From the NCBI GenBank assembly GCA_963840445.1, contig CAWIZC010000031.1, positions 1-64,000 of the forward strand: a DNA stretch of 64,000 nucleotides. Direction: 5' to 3'. Positions 54,412 through 63,551 of the stretch are shown piece after piece (positions within the stretch are counted from its first letter, which is position 1; every line of letters starts with the position of its first letter). This stretch comes from AWTP1-13 sp963840445 (GTDB lineage Bacteria > Pseudomonadota > Alphaproteobacteria > Rhizobiales > Hyphomicrobiaceae). The position numbers were made by a program, and so were the translations under genes. The notes under the pieces are model-generated. The model had not been told where the DNA came from. It worked only from the letters and a program-made list of their open reading frames with translations, and ran no database searches.

Positions 54412-55044
54412 TCACAGCTTGTGAGCCATCCGCTCCTTCTTGGTCGCAAGATAGCGCGTGTTGTAGGGCGAGGCCTTGACGATCAGCGGCAGCTGCTCGA
54501 TCACCTCCAGGCCCTCCTCGCGCAACGCTTCGACCTTGGCCGGATTGTTGGTCAGGAGCTTGATCTCGGGGTAGCCCAAGTCGAACAGGATGTGGGCCGC
54601 AAGATCATAATCGCGCGCCTCGATCGGGGCACCGATGGCGACATTGGCGTCAACCGTGTCATACCCCCTGTCCTGAAGGGCGTAGGCGCGGATCTTGTTG
54701 ACGAGGCCGATGCCGCGGCCCTCCTGGTAGGGCAAGTAAACCAGGACGCCGACCGGGCTGGTCAGAATCCGGTCCATGGAAGCCTGTAGCTGCGGGTAGC
54801 AGTCGCAGCGCAGCGAGTGAAAGATATCGCCGGTCACGCACCCGCTGTGCACACGCACAACCGGCACTTCGTTGCCCACATTCTCTTCCCGATGCACGAG
54901 CACCAGGGCCTGAAAGCTCGGATCGGTACCCTGATAGGCCCGCGCTTCGAGCTTCAATTCTTGACCTCTGAACTCGATAGGAAGGATGGTCTGTGCCGTC
55001 CAATCCATATCCAGTTCAAAAGACGTCACCGCATTCGATTTCAT
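54412..55044 (-). CDS. ribA: GTP cyclohydrolase II
   Basis: RibA opens GTP to 2,5-diamino-6-ribosylamino-pyrimidinone phosphate, the first step of riboflavin and some pteridine pathways. Stand-alone form, 210 residues, start MKSNAVTSFELDMDWTAQT with GGAGAG close upstream. Zinc ligands are in VHSGCVTGDIFHSLRCDC and the catalytic Arg in EGRGIGLVNKIRAYALQD. The residue after RCDC is Tyr, where Gly is usual. No DHBP synthase domain and no FMN riboswitch were seen. Confidence 0.95.
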   Translation of the reverse strand: MKSNAVTSFELDMDWTAQTILPIEFRGQELKLEARAYQGTDPSFQALVLVHREENVGNEVPVVRVHSGCVTGDIFHSLRCDCYPQLQASMDRILTSPVGVLVYLPYQEGRGIGLVNKIRAYALQDRGYDTVDANVAIGAPIEARDYDLAAHILFDLGYPEIKLLTNNPAKVEALREEGLEVIEQLPLIVKASPYNTRYLATKKERMAHKL

Positions 55045-55565
55045 CGAACTCTCCAAACGGCGTGCCGGCGCGCATATGTGCCAACTATTGAGGTCTTGTA
55101 AAGGCGACACACCAGCGACGCCGCGTCACAAGTTGTTACAGAGAGATAGAGATAAGGTTTCATTCCCCGACAGTGCTTAGACGGACAGAATCGTGCCGCC
55201 GGATTGCCCGACGGCACCTCTGCAACAGGCGCGATGACGTTGCAGAGCGAACCTCCCCGCCGTCAGGTGTCCATGCGGACATCGTTGGCGGGTCCTTCTA
55301 TCGATACGCGCACGAACATGAACGCAAGATGTATGTCTCGAGTTCCAGCAAGGCTGCCGCTCGTCGGCCATAAGTAATAGGATTTATTAAGCTAAAACAA
55401 TACATTACATGAACTAATGCCGTCGGATGGGTTCTTCCTTGAAGCGTTGCAATTGTGTATCGCACCCGGACAACCGCTAACGAGTACACAAGCTTCTTCA
55501 TTGCCGGTTCACCGCGCCTGTGATGATTTGTGACAGTCCGGTGACAGTATTAGCGATTGCCCCCA
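55045..55565. other. Long intergenic region upstream of ribA and the sulfatase-fold gene
   Basis: About 520 bp between divergent genes. The middle (about 55360–55425) is AT-rich for this genome and probably carries a promoter. I looked for an FMN riboswitch and did not find its conserved GGGGCGGGGTG/CCGGCGGT blocks. Short open frames here are not convincing. Confidence 0.45.
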
Positions 55566-57323
55566 ATGACAGAGCAGACGGTGGTTTTGCGGAAGGCGCG
55601 GTGGCGCCTGTCCGACTTGCGCGGGCTGCGCATGCTTTTCTACAGGCCCGCGCCCATTCGTCCGACAACGGCCTGGGCCCTCGCCGCCTTCATAGCAGCC
55701 GGTCTGACGCACCACTTTTGGACCGATGAAGGAGAACTCCCCAACATCATCTTCACGGTCGGGGTCACCATGGCCCTCGTTGCTATCATCGCTTTGATCT
55801 CACGAAGGGTTCTATTCTCTCTGGTGCTTACGGCGGCCCTGATTGCCACCATTGCCATGGCGGCGTCGGTCAAGCGTGCCACTATGAACATGGTCGTGCA
55901 CGCCTATGATCTGTTCTTCTACCTGAGCTCTTGGTCGACCATCAGCTATCTCTGGAGCGATCAACGCCGCTACGTGCTGGGTCTGGTCGGCGCTCTGCTT
56001 GCAATCGGCTTCGCCGCCCGCATCGCCTATCACGCCGACGGCATCCGTGTGGGTCGCGCCTGGTCGGCGGTCGCCGCCGCCCTCTTCATCGCCGTGGCCT
56101 GGTATGGCGCGCAAACCAAAGGCGAGCGGCGCCACATGCAGTTCTACTACCAGAACTTGTACGTCTCCTCCTTCTACGCATCGTGGGCCGAGACCCTGGA
56201 GGCGCTGTGGCGCGGAACATTGCTGGAGGCCGCGCCGAAAGCGGCCGCCGCGACTGCGGCTTTCACCATTCCCGGCGCCTGCGACACCAATACGAAGCCG
56301 CCGCACATCATCCTGATCCACGAGGAATTGGTGGTTCAGCCGTCGCTGTTCAAGCAGCTCAGCTACGACCACGCCGTCGATCCGCTGTTCCTGTCTGCCG
56401 ACTCCCACCTGCACCAGATGCGCGTCGAGACCTACGGTGGGGCATCCTGGCTGACTGAATTCTCGCTGCTGGCGGGGGTTTCCACGCATTCGTTCGGCGG
56501 CATGCGGCAGTTCGTGCAGACCTTCACGCAGAACAAGCTCAAAGACACCTTGCCGCAGGCATTGGAGCGGTGCGGATATCGCAACGTCGTGTTCTACCCG
56601 ATGATGCGCAACTTCGTGTCCAACGACAAATTCTACACGTCGATCGGTCTCAGGGAGATCTTCGACATGAAGTCGCAAGGGGCACCTTCGGCGCAGGAAC
56701 GCGACCGCTTCTACTTCAAGAACTCGTTGGCCGAGATGGAGAAGCATCTCAAGACCTCGCGTAAGCCGATGTTCATGTTCATACAGACCATGTCGGCGCA
56801 CTGGCCCTACGACTACGCGTTCAGCCCGGAGATAGACGTACCTGGAGGCGGGCCTGGCACCGATCCCGAGATGCACGAATATCTACGTCGCGTCTCGATG
56901 GCCAAGATGGACTTCGACTTCCTTCTGGGCGAGCTGTATCAGCGCTTCCCGGGCGAGAGGTTCCTGGTTGTGCACTACGGCGACCATCATCCGATGGCCA
57001 CACGCATGCTGCTCGGCTTCAACAACGATACCGAGGCCGAGGACGTTGCTCTGCATCCGGACTCGATCGGCTTCGTTACCTATTACGCCGCCCGGGGCGT
57101 CAACTATCGCGTGCCGCCGCTGCCCCAATTCGAAACCCTGGACGTGCCTTATGTCGGTACGGTCATCCTGGACCTCGCCGGTCTTCCGCTGTCGGATTCA
57201 CACACTGAGCGCAAGCGCCTGATGTATCTGTGCAAGGGCCGGTACAACGGCTGCGCGCAGCGCGACGAAATTCTTGCATTTCATCGCCGCCTGATCGACT
57301 CCGGTATCATTGTGGCCCGATAG
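55566..57323 (+). CDS. Membrane sulfatase-fold transferase (OpgB/LtaS-like)
   Basis: A 585-residue protein with an N-terminal block of about five membrane helices (TTAWALAAFIAAGLTHHFWT … YVLGLVGALLAIGFAARIAY) and an outside alkaline-phosphatase/sulfatase domain. Marks include PHIILIHEELVVQP, YGGASWLTEFSLLAGVSTHS and the metal-binding FLVVHYGDHHPMATR. Relatives transfer phosphoglycerol or phosphoethanolamine to glycans (OpgB, LtaS). A role decorating periplasmic glucans or a surface glycan is inferred from the glucan and gtr genes in the region. Confidence 0.8.
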   Translation: MTEQTVVLRKARWRLSDLRGLRMLFYRPAPIRPTTAWALAAFIAAGLTHHFWTDEGELPNIIFTVGVTMALVAIIALISRRVLFSLVLTAALIATIAMAASVKRATMNMVVHAYDLFFYLSSWSTISYLWSDQRRYVLGLVGALLAIGFAARIAYHADGIRVGRAWSAVAAALFIAVAWYGAQTKGERRHMQFYYQNLYVSSFYASWAETLEALWRGTLLEAAPKAAAATAAFTIPGACDTNTKPPHIILIHEELVVQPSLFKQLSYDHAVDPLFLSADSHLHQMRVETYGGASWLTEFSLLAGVSTHSFGGMRQFVQTFTQNKLKDTLPQALERCGYRNVVFYPMMRNFVSNDKFYTSIGLREIFDMKSQGAPSAQERDRFYFKNSLAEMEKHLKTSRKPMFMFIQTMSAHWPYDYAFSPEIDVPGGGPGTDPEMHEYLRRVSMAKMDFDFLLGELYQRFPGERFLVVHYGDHHPMATRMLLGFNNDTEAEDVALHPDSIGFVTYYAARGVNYRVPPLPQFETLDVPYVGTVILDLAGLPLSDSHTERKRLMYLCKGRYNGCAQRDEILAFHRRLIDSGIIVAR

Positions 57324-57441
57324 CCCGCCTACCGGGCAGGCCGGTCCGGCACCCTCCCAAGCCTTGCTATTGGCTTGCTCGCATGCCAGGACAGGCACAC
57401 GCCCTTGCATGCGCCTCCTGCGAGGTCCACCTCTTTTGTCG

Positions 57442-58473
57442 ATGACGGAACCGCAAACTTTCATTCGCCCCGTGCCGAAGGGCGAGGCACGGCGCCTCAA
57501 GATCTCGGTGGTCGTACCCATGCTCAACGAGGAGCGCGGGTTGGACCCCCTGATGGATCGGCTGCGCCCCGTCCTGGATGGCATCGGCTCCGACTGGGAG
57601 GTGATCTGCGTCGACGACGGCTCGACCGACAGCACGCCGGCCGTGCTGAAGCGGCTGAACGATCAGGACCCGCGCCTCAAGGCCGTCTCCCTCAGCCGCA
57701 ACTTCGGCAAGGAGATCGCCACCGCTGCCGGCCTCAGCTACACGACCGGCGACGCTGCGGTCATCATGGACGCCGACCTGCAGCATCCGCCAGAGTTGAT
57801 CGTCGACTTCGTGCGCCGCTGGCGTGAAGGCTACGATGTGGTGTTCGGCCAGCGCATCGACCGGCACGCCGACACGCTCATGCATCGCTGGTCGGCGCGG
57901 GCCTTCTATATCGCCTTCCAGAAATTGAGCGGCACCAGCCTGCCCGAGGGCGCCGGCGACTTCCGCCTGCTCGATCGCAAGGCGGTCGATGCCATGAACC
58001 TGATGCGCGAGCGCGTGCGCTTCAACAAGGGTCTGTTCGCATGGATGGGCTTCCGCTCGGTCGGCGTACCGTTCCATGTCGAGCCCCGCGCAGGTGGTGC
58101 ATCGCGCTGGCGTGCGCGTGCGCTGGTGCGTTTTGCGCTGGACGGCATCGCGTCGTTCACCACCATTCCGCTCAGAGTGTGGTCTTATCTCGGGCTCGTC
58201 ATATCGTTCCTGGCGCTGTGTTACGCCATGTTCATCCTCGTCAAGACGTTGATCTTCGGCGCCGACGTGCCGGGCTTTCCGACGCTGATCATCTCCGTCA
58301 TGTTCTTCGCCGGCGTGCAGCTCATCTCGCTCGGCGTGATCGGCGAGTACATTGGGCGCATGTACGAGGAAGTGAAGGGACGCCCGCTGTTCCTCGTTGC
58401 CCAAACGCTGGGAATCGACGAGGAAACGGCGGCCAAGGGCAGTCAATCGGCCTACCCTGTGCGGCGGCATTAG
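57442..58473 (+). CDS. GtrB/DPM1-type polyprenyl-phosphate glycosyltransferase
   Basis: A 343-residue GT2 enzyme that loads a sugar onto undecaprenyl phosphate on the cytosolic face. Motifs are KISVVVPMLNEERGLDPLMD, VDDGSTDSTP, IMDADLQHPPE (DxD-like) and the Arg-rich FGQRIDRHADT loop. Two C-terminal helices (WSYLGLVISFLALCYAMFIL and a second) anchor it. It is followed by a deacetylase and GtrA, the usual flippase partner. Confidence 0.93.
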   Translation: MTEPQTFIRPVPKGEARRLKISVVVPMLNEERGLDPLMDRLRPVLDGIGSDWEVICVDDGSTDSTPAVLKRLNDQDPRLKAVSLSRNFGKEIATAAGLSYTTGDAAVIMDADLQHPPELIVDFVRRWREGYDVVFGQRIDRHADTLMHRWSARAFYIAFQKLSGTSLPEGAGDFRLLDRKAVDAMNLMRERVRFNKGLFAWMGFRSVGVPFHVEPRAGGASRWRARALVRFALDGIASFTTIPLRVWSYLGLVISFLALCYAMFILVKTLIFGADVPGFPTLIISVMFFAGVQLISLGVIGEYIGRMYEEVKGRPLFLVAQTLGIDEETAAKGSQSAYPVRRH

Positions 58474-58537
58474 CCACAGCGCAGCTGCGACCGTCAGCCG
58501 CGCAGCATCCACTCTGATCATCGGCGACGTTGCGAGC

Positions 58538-59395
58538 ATGATCATCCTCTGTGCCGACGACTACGCGATGACGGAAGGCATCTCGCGCGCCATCGGCGAG
58601 CTGGCCGCCGCGCGTCGCCTGTCAGCGACCAGCGTGATGTCGACCTTCGGCCATTGGCCGCGCATGGCGCCGCGCCTGCTGGTGCACCGCGGGCATCTGT
58701 CCATCGGACTGCACGTGAACCTGACACTGGGCCAGCCGCTGGGCCACATGCCTCGGCTGGCACCGCAGGGCACGTTTCCGCCGCTCTCGAGCTTGACCAT
58801 CTGGGCGCTGGGCGGTGCGCTCAATGTCGAGGAAATCCGCGCCGAGGTCAGCCGGCAGCTCGACAGTTTCGAGGCGGCCATGGGCTTTCCCCCTGACCAC
58901 ATCGACGGGCATCAGCACGTGCACGTGCTGCCAGGTATTCGGGGCGCCGTGCTGACCGAGGTGGCGCGCCGCTACCCGGTTCGCGCGCCGCTGCTGCGCG
59001 ATCCCTCGGATCGGCTGAACTCTATTCTCTCGCGCGCCTCGGCGGCGAAGGCGTTGACCGTCGCGGCGCTGGCCATCGGCTTCGGCAGCGCTGCCCATAA
59101 ACGCGGCCTGTGCACCAATGACAGTTTCGCCGGCTTTTCGCGTTTCGACGAGCAAGAGCCCTATACTGCAGAGCTGGAGCAGGCCCTGTCGGCGCCCGGC
59201 GAGCGGCATCTCGTCATGTGCCACCCGGGCCATGTGGACACCGAGCTGGCGAGCCTCGATCGCGTCGTTAACCGCCGGCGCATGGAGTACGAGGCGTTGA
59301 TGACGAACTCGGCTTTGATGACACGTATCTGGCGGCCCTCGCGGCCAGGCGACGGCGCACCATTCGACTGGTCGCAGATGGAACCTCGGGCATGA
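58538..59395 (+). CDS. YdjC/ChbG/HpnK-family carbohydrate deacetylase
   Basis: A 285-residue metal-dependent deacetylase. The metal-site Asp pair is in IILCADDYAMTEGISRAI and the His cluster in HIDGHQHVHVLPGIR; a further His is in LVMCHPGHVDTEL. It probably removes an acetyl group from the lipid-linked sugar made by the adjacent transferase. Start set at the ATG directly before the strand IILCADD; the frame is open upstream. It overlaps gtrA by four bases. Confidence 0.9.
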   Translation: MIILCADDYAMTEGISRAIGELAAARRLSATSVMSTFGHWPRMAPRLLVHRGHLSIGLHVNLTLGQPLGHMPRLAPQGTFPPLSSLTIWALGGALNVEEIRAEVSRQLDSFEAAMGFPPDHIDGHQHVHVLPGIRGAVLTEVARRYPVRAPLLRDPSDRLNSILSRASAAKALTVAALAIGFGSAAHKRGLCTNDSFAGFSRFDEQEPYTAELEQALSAPGERHLVMCHPGHVDTELASLDRVVNRRRMEYEALMTNSALMTRIWRPSRPGDGAPFDWSQMEPRA

Positions 59396-59853
59396 ACGGA
59401 CGGTGGGGCAATATGGTGCCGGGGGCCCAGCACCCGCTGCGGCATGGGCTGGCCTTTCTGATCTGCGGCCTCATATCCCTCAGCGTCGATGCCCTCGTTC
59501 TCAAGCTGCTGACCACGCTGTTCGGCCTGCATCCATTCGTGGCCCGCATCGCGGCCATCATGGTGGCGATGACGTCCGGTTGGCTATCGCATCGTACCTT
59601 CACGTTCGCGCTGAAGACGCCACCGACCGTTGCCGAGTACCTCCGCTACATGGCAGTCGGCTGGTTCGTATCTGCCGTCAACTACGGCGTGTTCGTTATC
59701 ATCCTGCTCCTAAGACCTGTCACGGAGCCGCTCACCGCGCTGCTCGGCTCCTCCGTGGTGGCCATGTTCTTTGCTTATTTCGGCATGCGCTTTGCAGCCT
59801 TCCGGGTCGACGCCGAACCTCAGCCGGACCCGAGCAGAGTCGCCTCAGATTGA
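59392..59853 (+). CDS. GtrA-family membrane protein (polyprenyl-sugar flippase)
   Basis: A 153-residue protein with four membrane helices and the GtrA pattern (LAFLICGLISLSVDALVLKL, ASGWLSHRTFTF-like MTSGWLSHRTFTFAL, VSAVNYGVFVIILLL). GtrA is thought to move the sugar-lipid made by GtrB to the periplasm. It overlaps the deacetylase stop by four bases, making a GtrB–deacetylase–GtrA unit. Confidence 0.92.
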   Translation: MNGRWGNMVPGAQHPLRHGLAFLICGLISLSVDALVLKLLTTLFGLHPFVARIAAIMVAMTSGWLSHRTFTFALKTPPTVAEYLRYMAVGWFVSAVNYGVFVIILLLRPVTEPLTALLGSSVVAMFFAYFGMRFAAFRVDAEPQPDPSRVASD

Positions 59854-60031
59854 TGCACGTCGACGCAAAATGTGACGCGGCGGCCGCAGCGCGAGCCGCT
59901 GTCGTCGTTGCTGGCCTGCAACGGCCTTCGCCGCGCGCGCCCGCTAACCTTACTGCCAGGCGTCAGCGGCTGGCCGCACGGGAATTGCCGCTATACTGTT
60001 TTCGCAATGCTTTGGCGGGGCGGCCTCGGGG

Positions 60032-61894
60032 ATGACATCGAAATATCGAGCCGACATTGACGGCCTGCGGGCCGTTTCGGTGCTGGCGGTGATGGGCTTT
60101 CACTTCGGCCTGGCCGCCTTCGGCGGTGGCTTTATCGGCGTCGACGTGTTTTTCGTCATTTCCGGCTATGTCATCACGCTCAGCCTTCTGGGCGACCTCG
60201 CCGCGGGCAGGTTCTCGATCCTGGCTTTCTACGAGCGTCGCGTTCGCCGCATCTTTCCAGCGCTGATCTTCACGTTTGCGCTGAGCTGGCTCGCCGCATG
60301 GCTGCTGCTCCTGCCTTCGCACTTCGTGGATTTCTCCAGCAGCCTGTTGTCGTCGGCAACCTTCGTGTCGAACATCTACTTCTGGAAGAACTCGGGCTAC
60401 TTCGACAACTCCGCCCAGCTGCGTCCATTGCTGCACACCTGGTCGCTGTCGGTGGAAGAGCAGTTCTATCTGTTCATGCCGATTGCCGTTTTCCTGATCC
60501 ATCGCTACCTGAAAATGCGATGGGCGCTTCTGCTGATGCCGGCGCTGCTCGCCTCGTTCGCGCTGAGCGTGTTTGCCACCTACACCGCGCCTACCGCCAA
60601 CTTCTTCATGCTGCCGACGCGCGCATGGGAGCTGCTGCTTGGTGCGGTGCTGGCTTTTGCCCAGCTCCCTGCAACGAGGGGGCGCATCGCAGAGGCCCTG
60701 GCGGTGGCCGGCCTCGCACTGATCGCGTTCGCGGTCGTCTCTTTCAGCGACGCCACGCCGATCCCCGGCGTCGGCGCACTTGCTCCCTGCCTGGGTGCGG
60801 CCCTCCTGATCTACACCGGAATGCATGCGCAGACCTATGTGGGCCGGTTCCTGACCCTGAGCCCGATGGTCTTCATCGGCAAGATCTCCTATTCGCTCTA
60901 TCTGGTGCACTGGCCGATCATCGTGTTTGCGCGGCACGCCGCATTGCGCGAGCCGACCAGCATCCAGCTCATTCTCATCGCCATTGCCAGCATAGCTCTG
61001 GCGACATTTTCATGGGCCTTTGTCGAGCGGCCGTTTCGCTGGCCGAAGAGACCCCTACCTCGCACCCAGCTTCTCTGGGGTGGCGCCGGGGCGATGACAT
61101 TCGCAGCCTTGGTCGGCGCCGCTGGCATTTTCTCGCAAGGGAATCCGGGACGCTTCGGCGGGGCGGTCCAGGAGGCGCAAGTCGAGCAGGGCACTTGGAA
61201 GACCGGTGTATGCTTCCTGCTGGGCGATCCGGACTATCGGGCCTGGAATGCCGACGCCTGCAGGCGGACATCGGGCAAGGCTCAGAACGCGCTGCTCTGG
61301 GGCAACTCTTTTGCGGCCCATTACGCGCCGGGGCTGGTCGCCAATACCAGCAACCTGACGGCCAACTTCTTCCAGTATACGGCGGCCGGCTGTCCACCGA
61401 TCCTGAGCTACTATTCCTACGCCCGCCCGCATTGCCAGGCGTTCAATGCGCACGTGCTCAGCATCATACGCACCCATGACATCAAGACGGTTGTGCTGTC
61501 AGCGCGATGGCGCGACATGCGAACGCGCGGGTTCGGCGGCCTCGCCGATACGATTGCAGCTCTCAAAAGCGCGGGCGTCGATGTCTGGGTGATCGGTCAA
61601 TCGACCGAGTTCCTGACCGACGTCAGCGCAATCGCACAACGCAACGGTCACAACCAGGGCGGCGCCGACGCGTGGCCGCTCGCCTTCGACCGTAGCCTGA
61701 ACACAAAGCTTCGCCAGGCCGCAACCGGCGCCACCTTTATCGATCCGCTCGACTTCCTGTGCACTGGAGAAGACTGCGCCTACCGCCGTCAGGGTCAACT
61801 GATCTACGCCGACTATGGTCACTTCTCGCAGATGGGGAGCGAGCGAGCAGTGTTTGACTACTTTCCCCTGATCCGGCGCGACCGCACGCAATAG
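60032..61894 (+). CDS. OafA-like acyltransferase 3–SGNH fusion protein
   Basis: A 620-residue inner-membrane O-acyltransferase. The N-terminal ~360 residues are the ten-helix AT3 domain (YRADIDGLRAVSVLAVMGFH, GVDVFFVISGYVIT, LHTWSLSVEEQFYLFMPI). The periplasmic SGNH domain begins near 400; block I reads LLWGNSFAAHY, with Asn where GDSH has Asp, and block V is YADYGHFSQMGSE. It probably O-acetylates a surface glycan. It begins about 180 bp after gtrA on the same strand. Confidence 0.92.
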   Translation: MTSKYRADIDGLRAVSVLAVMGFHFGLAAFGGGFIGVDVFFVISGYVITLSLLGDLAAGRFSILAFYERRVRRIFPALIFTFALSWLAAWLLLLPSHFVDFSSSLLSSATFVSNIYFWKNSGYFDNSAQLRPLLHTWSLSVEEQFYLFMPIAVFLIHRYLKMRWALLLMPALLASFALSVFATYTAPTANFFMLPTRAWELLLGAVLAFAQLPATRGRIAEALAVAGLALIAFAVVSFSDATPIPGVGALAPCLGAALLIYTGMHAQTYVGRFLTLSPMVFIGKISYSLYLVHWPIIVFARHAALREPTSIQLILIAIASIALATFSWAFVERPFRWPKRPLPRTQLLWGGAGAMTFAALVGAAGIFSQGNPGRFGGAVQEAQVEQGTWKTGVCFLLGDPDYRAWNADACRRTSGKAQNALLWGNSFAAHYAPGLVANTSNLTANFFQYTAAGCPPILSYYSYARPHCQAFNAHVLSIIRTHDIKTVVLSARWRDMRTRGFGGLADTIAALKSAGVDVWVIGQSTEFLTDVSAIAQRNGHNQGGADAWPLAFDRSLNTKLRQAATGATFIDPLDFLCTGEDCAYRRQGQLIYADYGHFSQMGSERAVFDYFPLIRRDRTQ

Positions 61895-61902
61895 CCGTGA
61901 GC

Positions 61903-62958
61903 TCAGCGCGACTGGCCCAGGTCGGCGCAGCTGCCGCGGGCGCCGAAGAAGCCCTCGATCTCGCGGCACAGCGCGCGCGCCGTCATGCTGTGGCCGACCT
62001 CATTGTAATGGCCATCTATAAGCAGAAACGCAGATCGCGCCTTCTCGGGCTCGCGCCGGAACTGCTTCGGCAGGTCAATGAAGGCAATGCCATTTTTTTC
62101 GGCCCAGATCTTCACCTTGTCCGAGAACTCCGGACGGTCCGCTGCCGGACCCATGTTGATCAGCCGGCGCTGCGCCGGAATTGCGAATATGACGAATCTG
62201 GCCCCGATCTCGCTGGCGCCGCGCGCCATGCGCAGCACCAGATCCGACGTCAGATCAGAGATGTCCGGATTCAGCTCCGCCCAAGGGCCGGTGCGGCCGG
62301 TGCCTTTGAGCGTATCCTCGAACCACCACGACAACCGCTGCTGCAGCATCCGCACAACGCGTACGATGTAGACCCGTCGAAGCGCGTCGTTGAGGGTCGC
62401 ATCAGCCGGATCCGGAAGAGCGACGGGCGTTCCGGACCCATCACGTACGGCTTGCGCGAGCATCCTCTCGTCTGACGCCACATCGTCGGAAAACAACTGC
62501 AGGACGACCAGCGAGGGCCGGGTGTGGCGTACGACATTCTGCCATTGGATGGCATAGAAAATCGGGCTGTAGCTGCCTACCCCGTAGTTCTTGACCTCGC
62601 AGGTCGTGAGCGTCGAAAGGAGGCCCACGAAGGAATCCTCGAAGCGCACCTGCAAGCCTTCCGTGAAGGAATCCCCCATGAAGGCAATGCGGCAGTCAGC
62701 CGGCACCTTCTGCGAGACCGGCCCGGCGGCGCGCAGGCCGTCGGCGTCGAAATTGACGTGGAAGCCGCCATACTCGCCGGTTCGCGAATAGGCCCGATAG
62801 CGATAATCCTTGGGGTGGACGTGGTGCAGCAGCCTGTCAGGGTCCAGTGGTGTGTGGCCCGGCCCAAAATCCGCCGCGCGCAGCCCGATCTCGGTCAGTC
62901 CGAGCATTCCGATGCAGGCAAGGGCCAAGCCCCAATGGCGTCGGGCTACACGTCTCAT
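61903..62958 (-). CDS. Membrane-anchored SGNH/GDSL hydrolase-like protein
   Basis: A ~351-residue protein with an N-terminal helix (HWGLALACIGMLGLTEIGLR) and a periplasmic SGNH fold. Block I is IAFMGDSFTEGLQVRFEDSF, and the catalytic Asp/His pair is in LLIDGHYNEVGHSMTARAL. Such proteins act as esterases or accessory acetyltransferases on glycans. The start is uncertain: ATGs at 62958 and 63018 are both possible. It converges on the OafA-like gene, eight bases apart. Confidence 0.8.
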   Translation of the reverse strand: MRRVARRHWGLALACIGMLGLTEIGLRAADFGPGHTPLDPDRLLHHVHPKDYRYRAYSRTGEYGGFHVNFDADGLRAAGPVSQKVPADCRIAFMGDSFTEGLQVRFEDSFVGLLSTLTTCEVKNYGVGSYSPIFYAIQWQNVVRHTRPSLVVLQLFSDDVASDERMLAQAVRDGSGTPVALPDPADATLNDALRRVYIVRVVRMLQQRLSWWFEDTLKGTGRTGPWAELNPDISDLTSDLVLRMARGASEIGARFVIFAIPAQRRLINMGPAADRPEFSDKVKIWAEKNGIAFIDLPKQFRREPEKARSAFLLIDGHYNEVGHSMTARALCREIEGFFGARGSCADLGQSR

Positions 62959-63131
62959 CCATTCAGGCCCGGAGCACCGATGCGCAAAATTTGCCGTTGA
63001 CGTTGTCTGTCGCGCCATCCTAACCGGGCGCCTTCCGCCCCGGCTACACCTTCCCGGCACGCCTTGAGCCTGCGCACCCGCCAGCCGACGAGGTGGCATG
63101 TCGCGCTCGCCATTTCAGGGAAACGAGGCTG

Positions 63132-63167
63132 TTGACATGGTGTGGACTATGTAGTACACAGTCCACA
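63132..63167 (+). promoter_or_regulatory. Promoter and operator overlapping the XRE start codon
   Basis: A perfect -35 (TTGACA at 63132) is followed by an inverted repeat TGTGGACT (63141–63148) and AGTCCACA (63160–63167), whose last A is the first base of the ATG. The central GTAGTAC is itself palindromic. Transcription from this promoter would be leaderless or nearly so, and repressor binding would block it. Confidence 0.7.
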
Positions 63168-63520
63168 TGGTCGGCTTCGGTGACTACATCCGCAAAGCGC
63201 GCGAAGCGCTCGCTGAAACGGATCCGCGGTTCAGCCTCCGTCAGGTGGCGCAGCGCATCGAAGTCGAGCCGGCATACCTGAGCAAGGTCGAGCGCGGCCT
63301 AGTGCCGCCACCATCGGAAGCGACCATTGTCAGGTTGGCAGCGGATCTGAGCGAGGACGCCGACGTGTTGCTGGCCATGGCCGGCAAGGTGTCGAGCGAT
63401 CTGCAGGCGATCATTCTGCGCCGGCCGAAGCAGTTCGCCGAGCTGATCCGTCAGCTCAAGGACGCTCCGAACCATGCGATCGTGAAGGTAGTGAGGGAGG
63501 TGCGCGACGGCAAATGGTGA
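63167..63520 (+). CDS. XRE-family helix-turn-helix regulator
   Basis: A 117-residue Cro/C1-type protein (YIRKAREALAETDPRFSLRQ, VAQRIEVEPAYLSKVERGLV) with a C-terminal helical part (LLAMAGKVSSDLQAIILRRP) that may mediate dimerisation. There is no leader with a ribosome-binding site; the operator abuts the ATG, so autoregulation is likely. The following gene starts 31 bases downstream and is probably its target or partner. Confidence 0.9.
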   Translation: MVGFGDYIRKAREALAETDPRFSLRQVAQRIEVEPAYLSKVERGLVPPPSEATIVRLAADLSEDADVLLAMAGKVSSDLQAIILRRPKQFAELIRQLKDAPNHAIVKVVREVRDGKW

Positions 63521-63551
63521 GTGCCAGGAACGACCAACGGTAGGTAGGGTA

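Noticed and set aside
55045..55565. FMN riboswitch upstream of ribA
   Set aside because: The conserved RFN blocks are not present on either strand.
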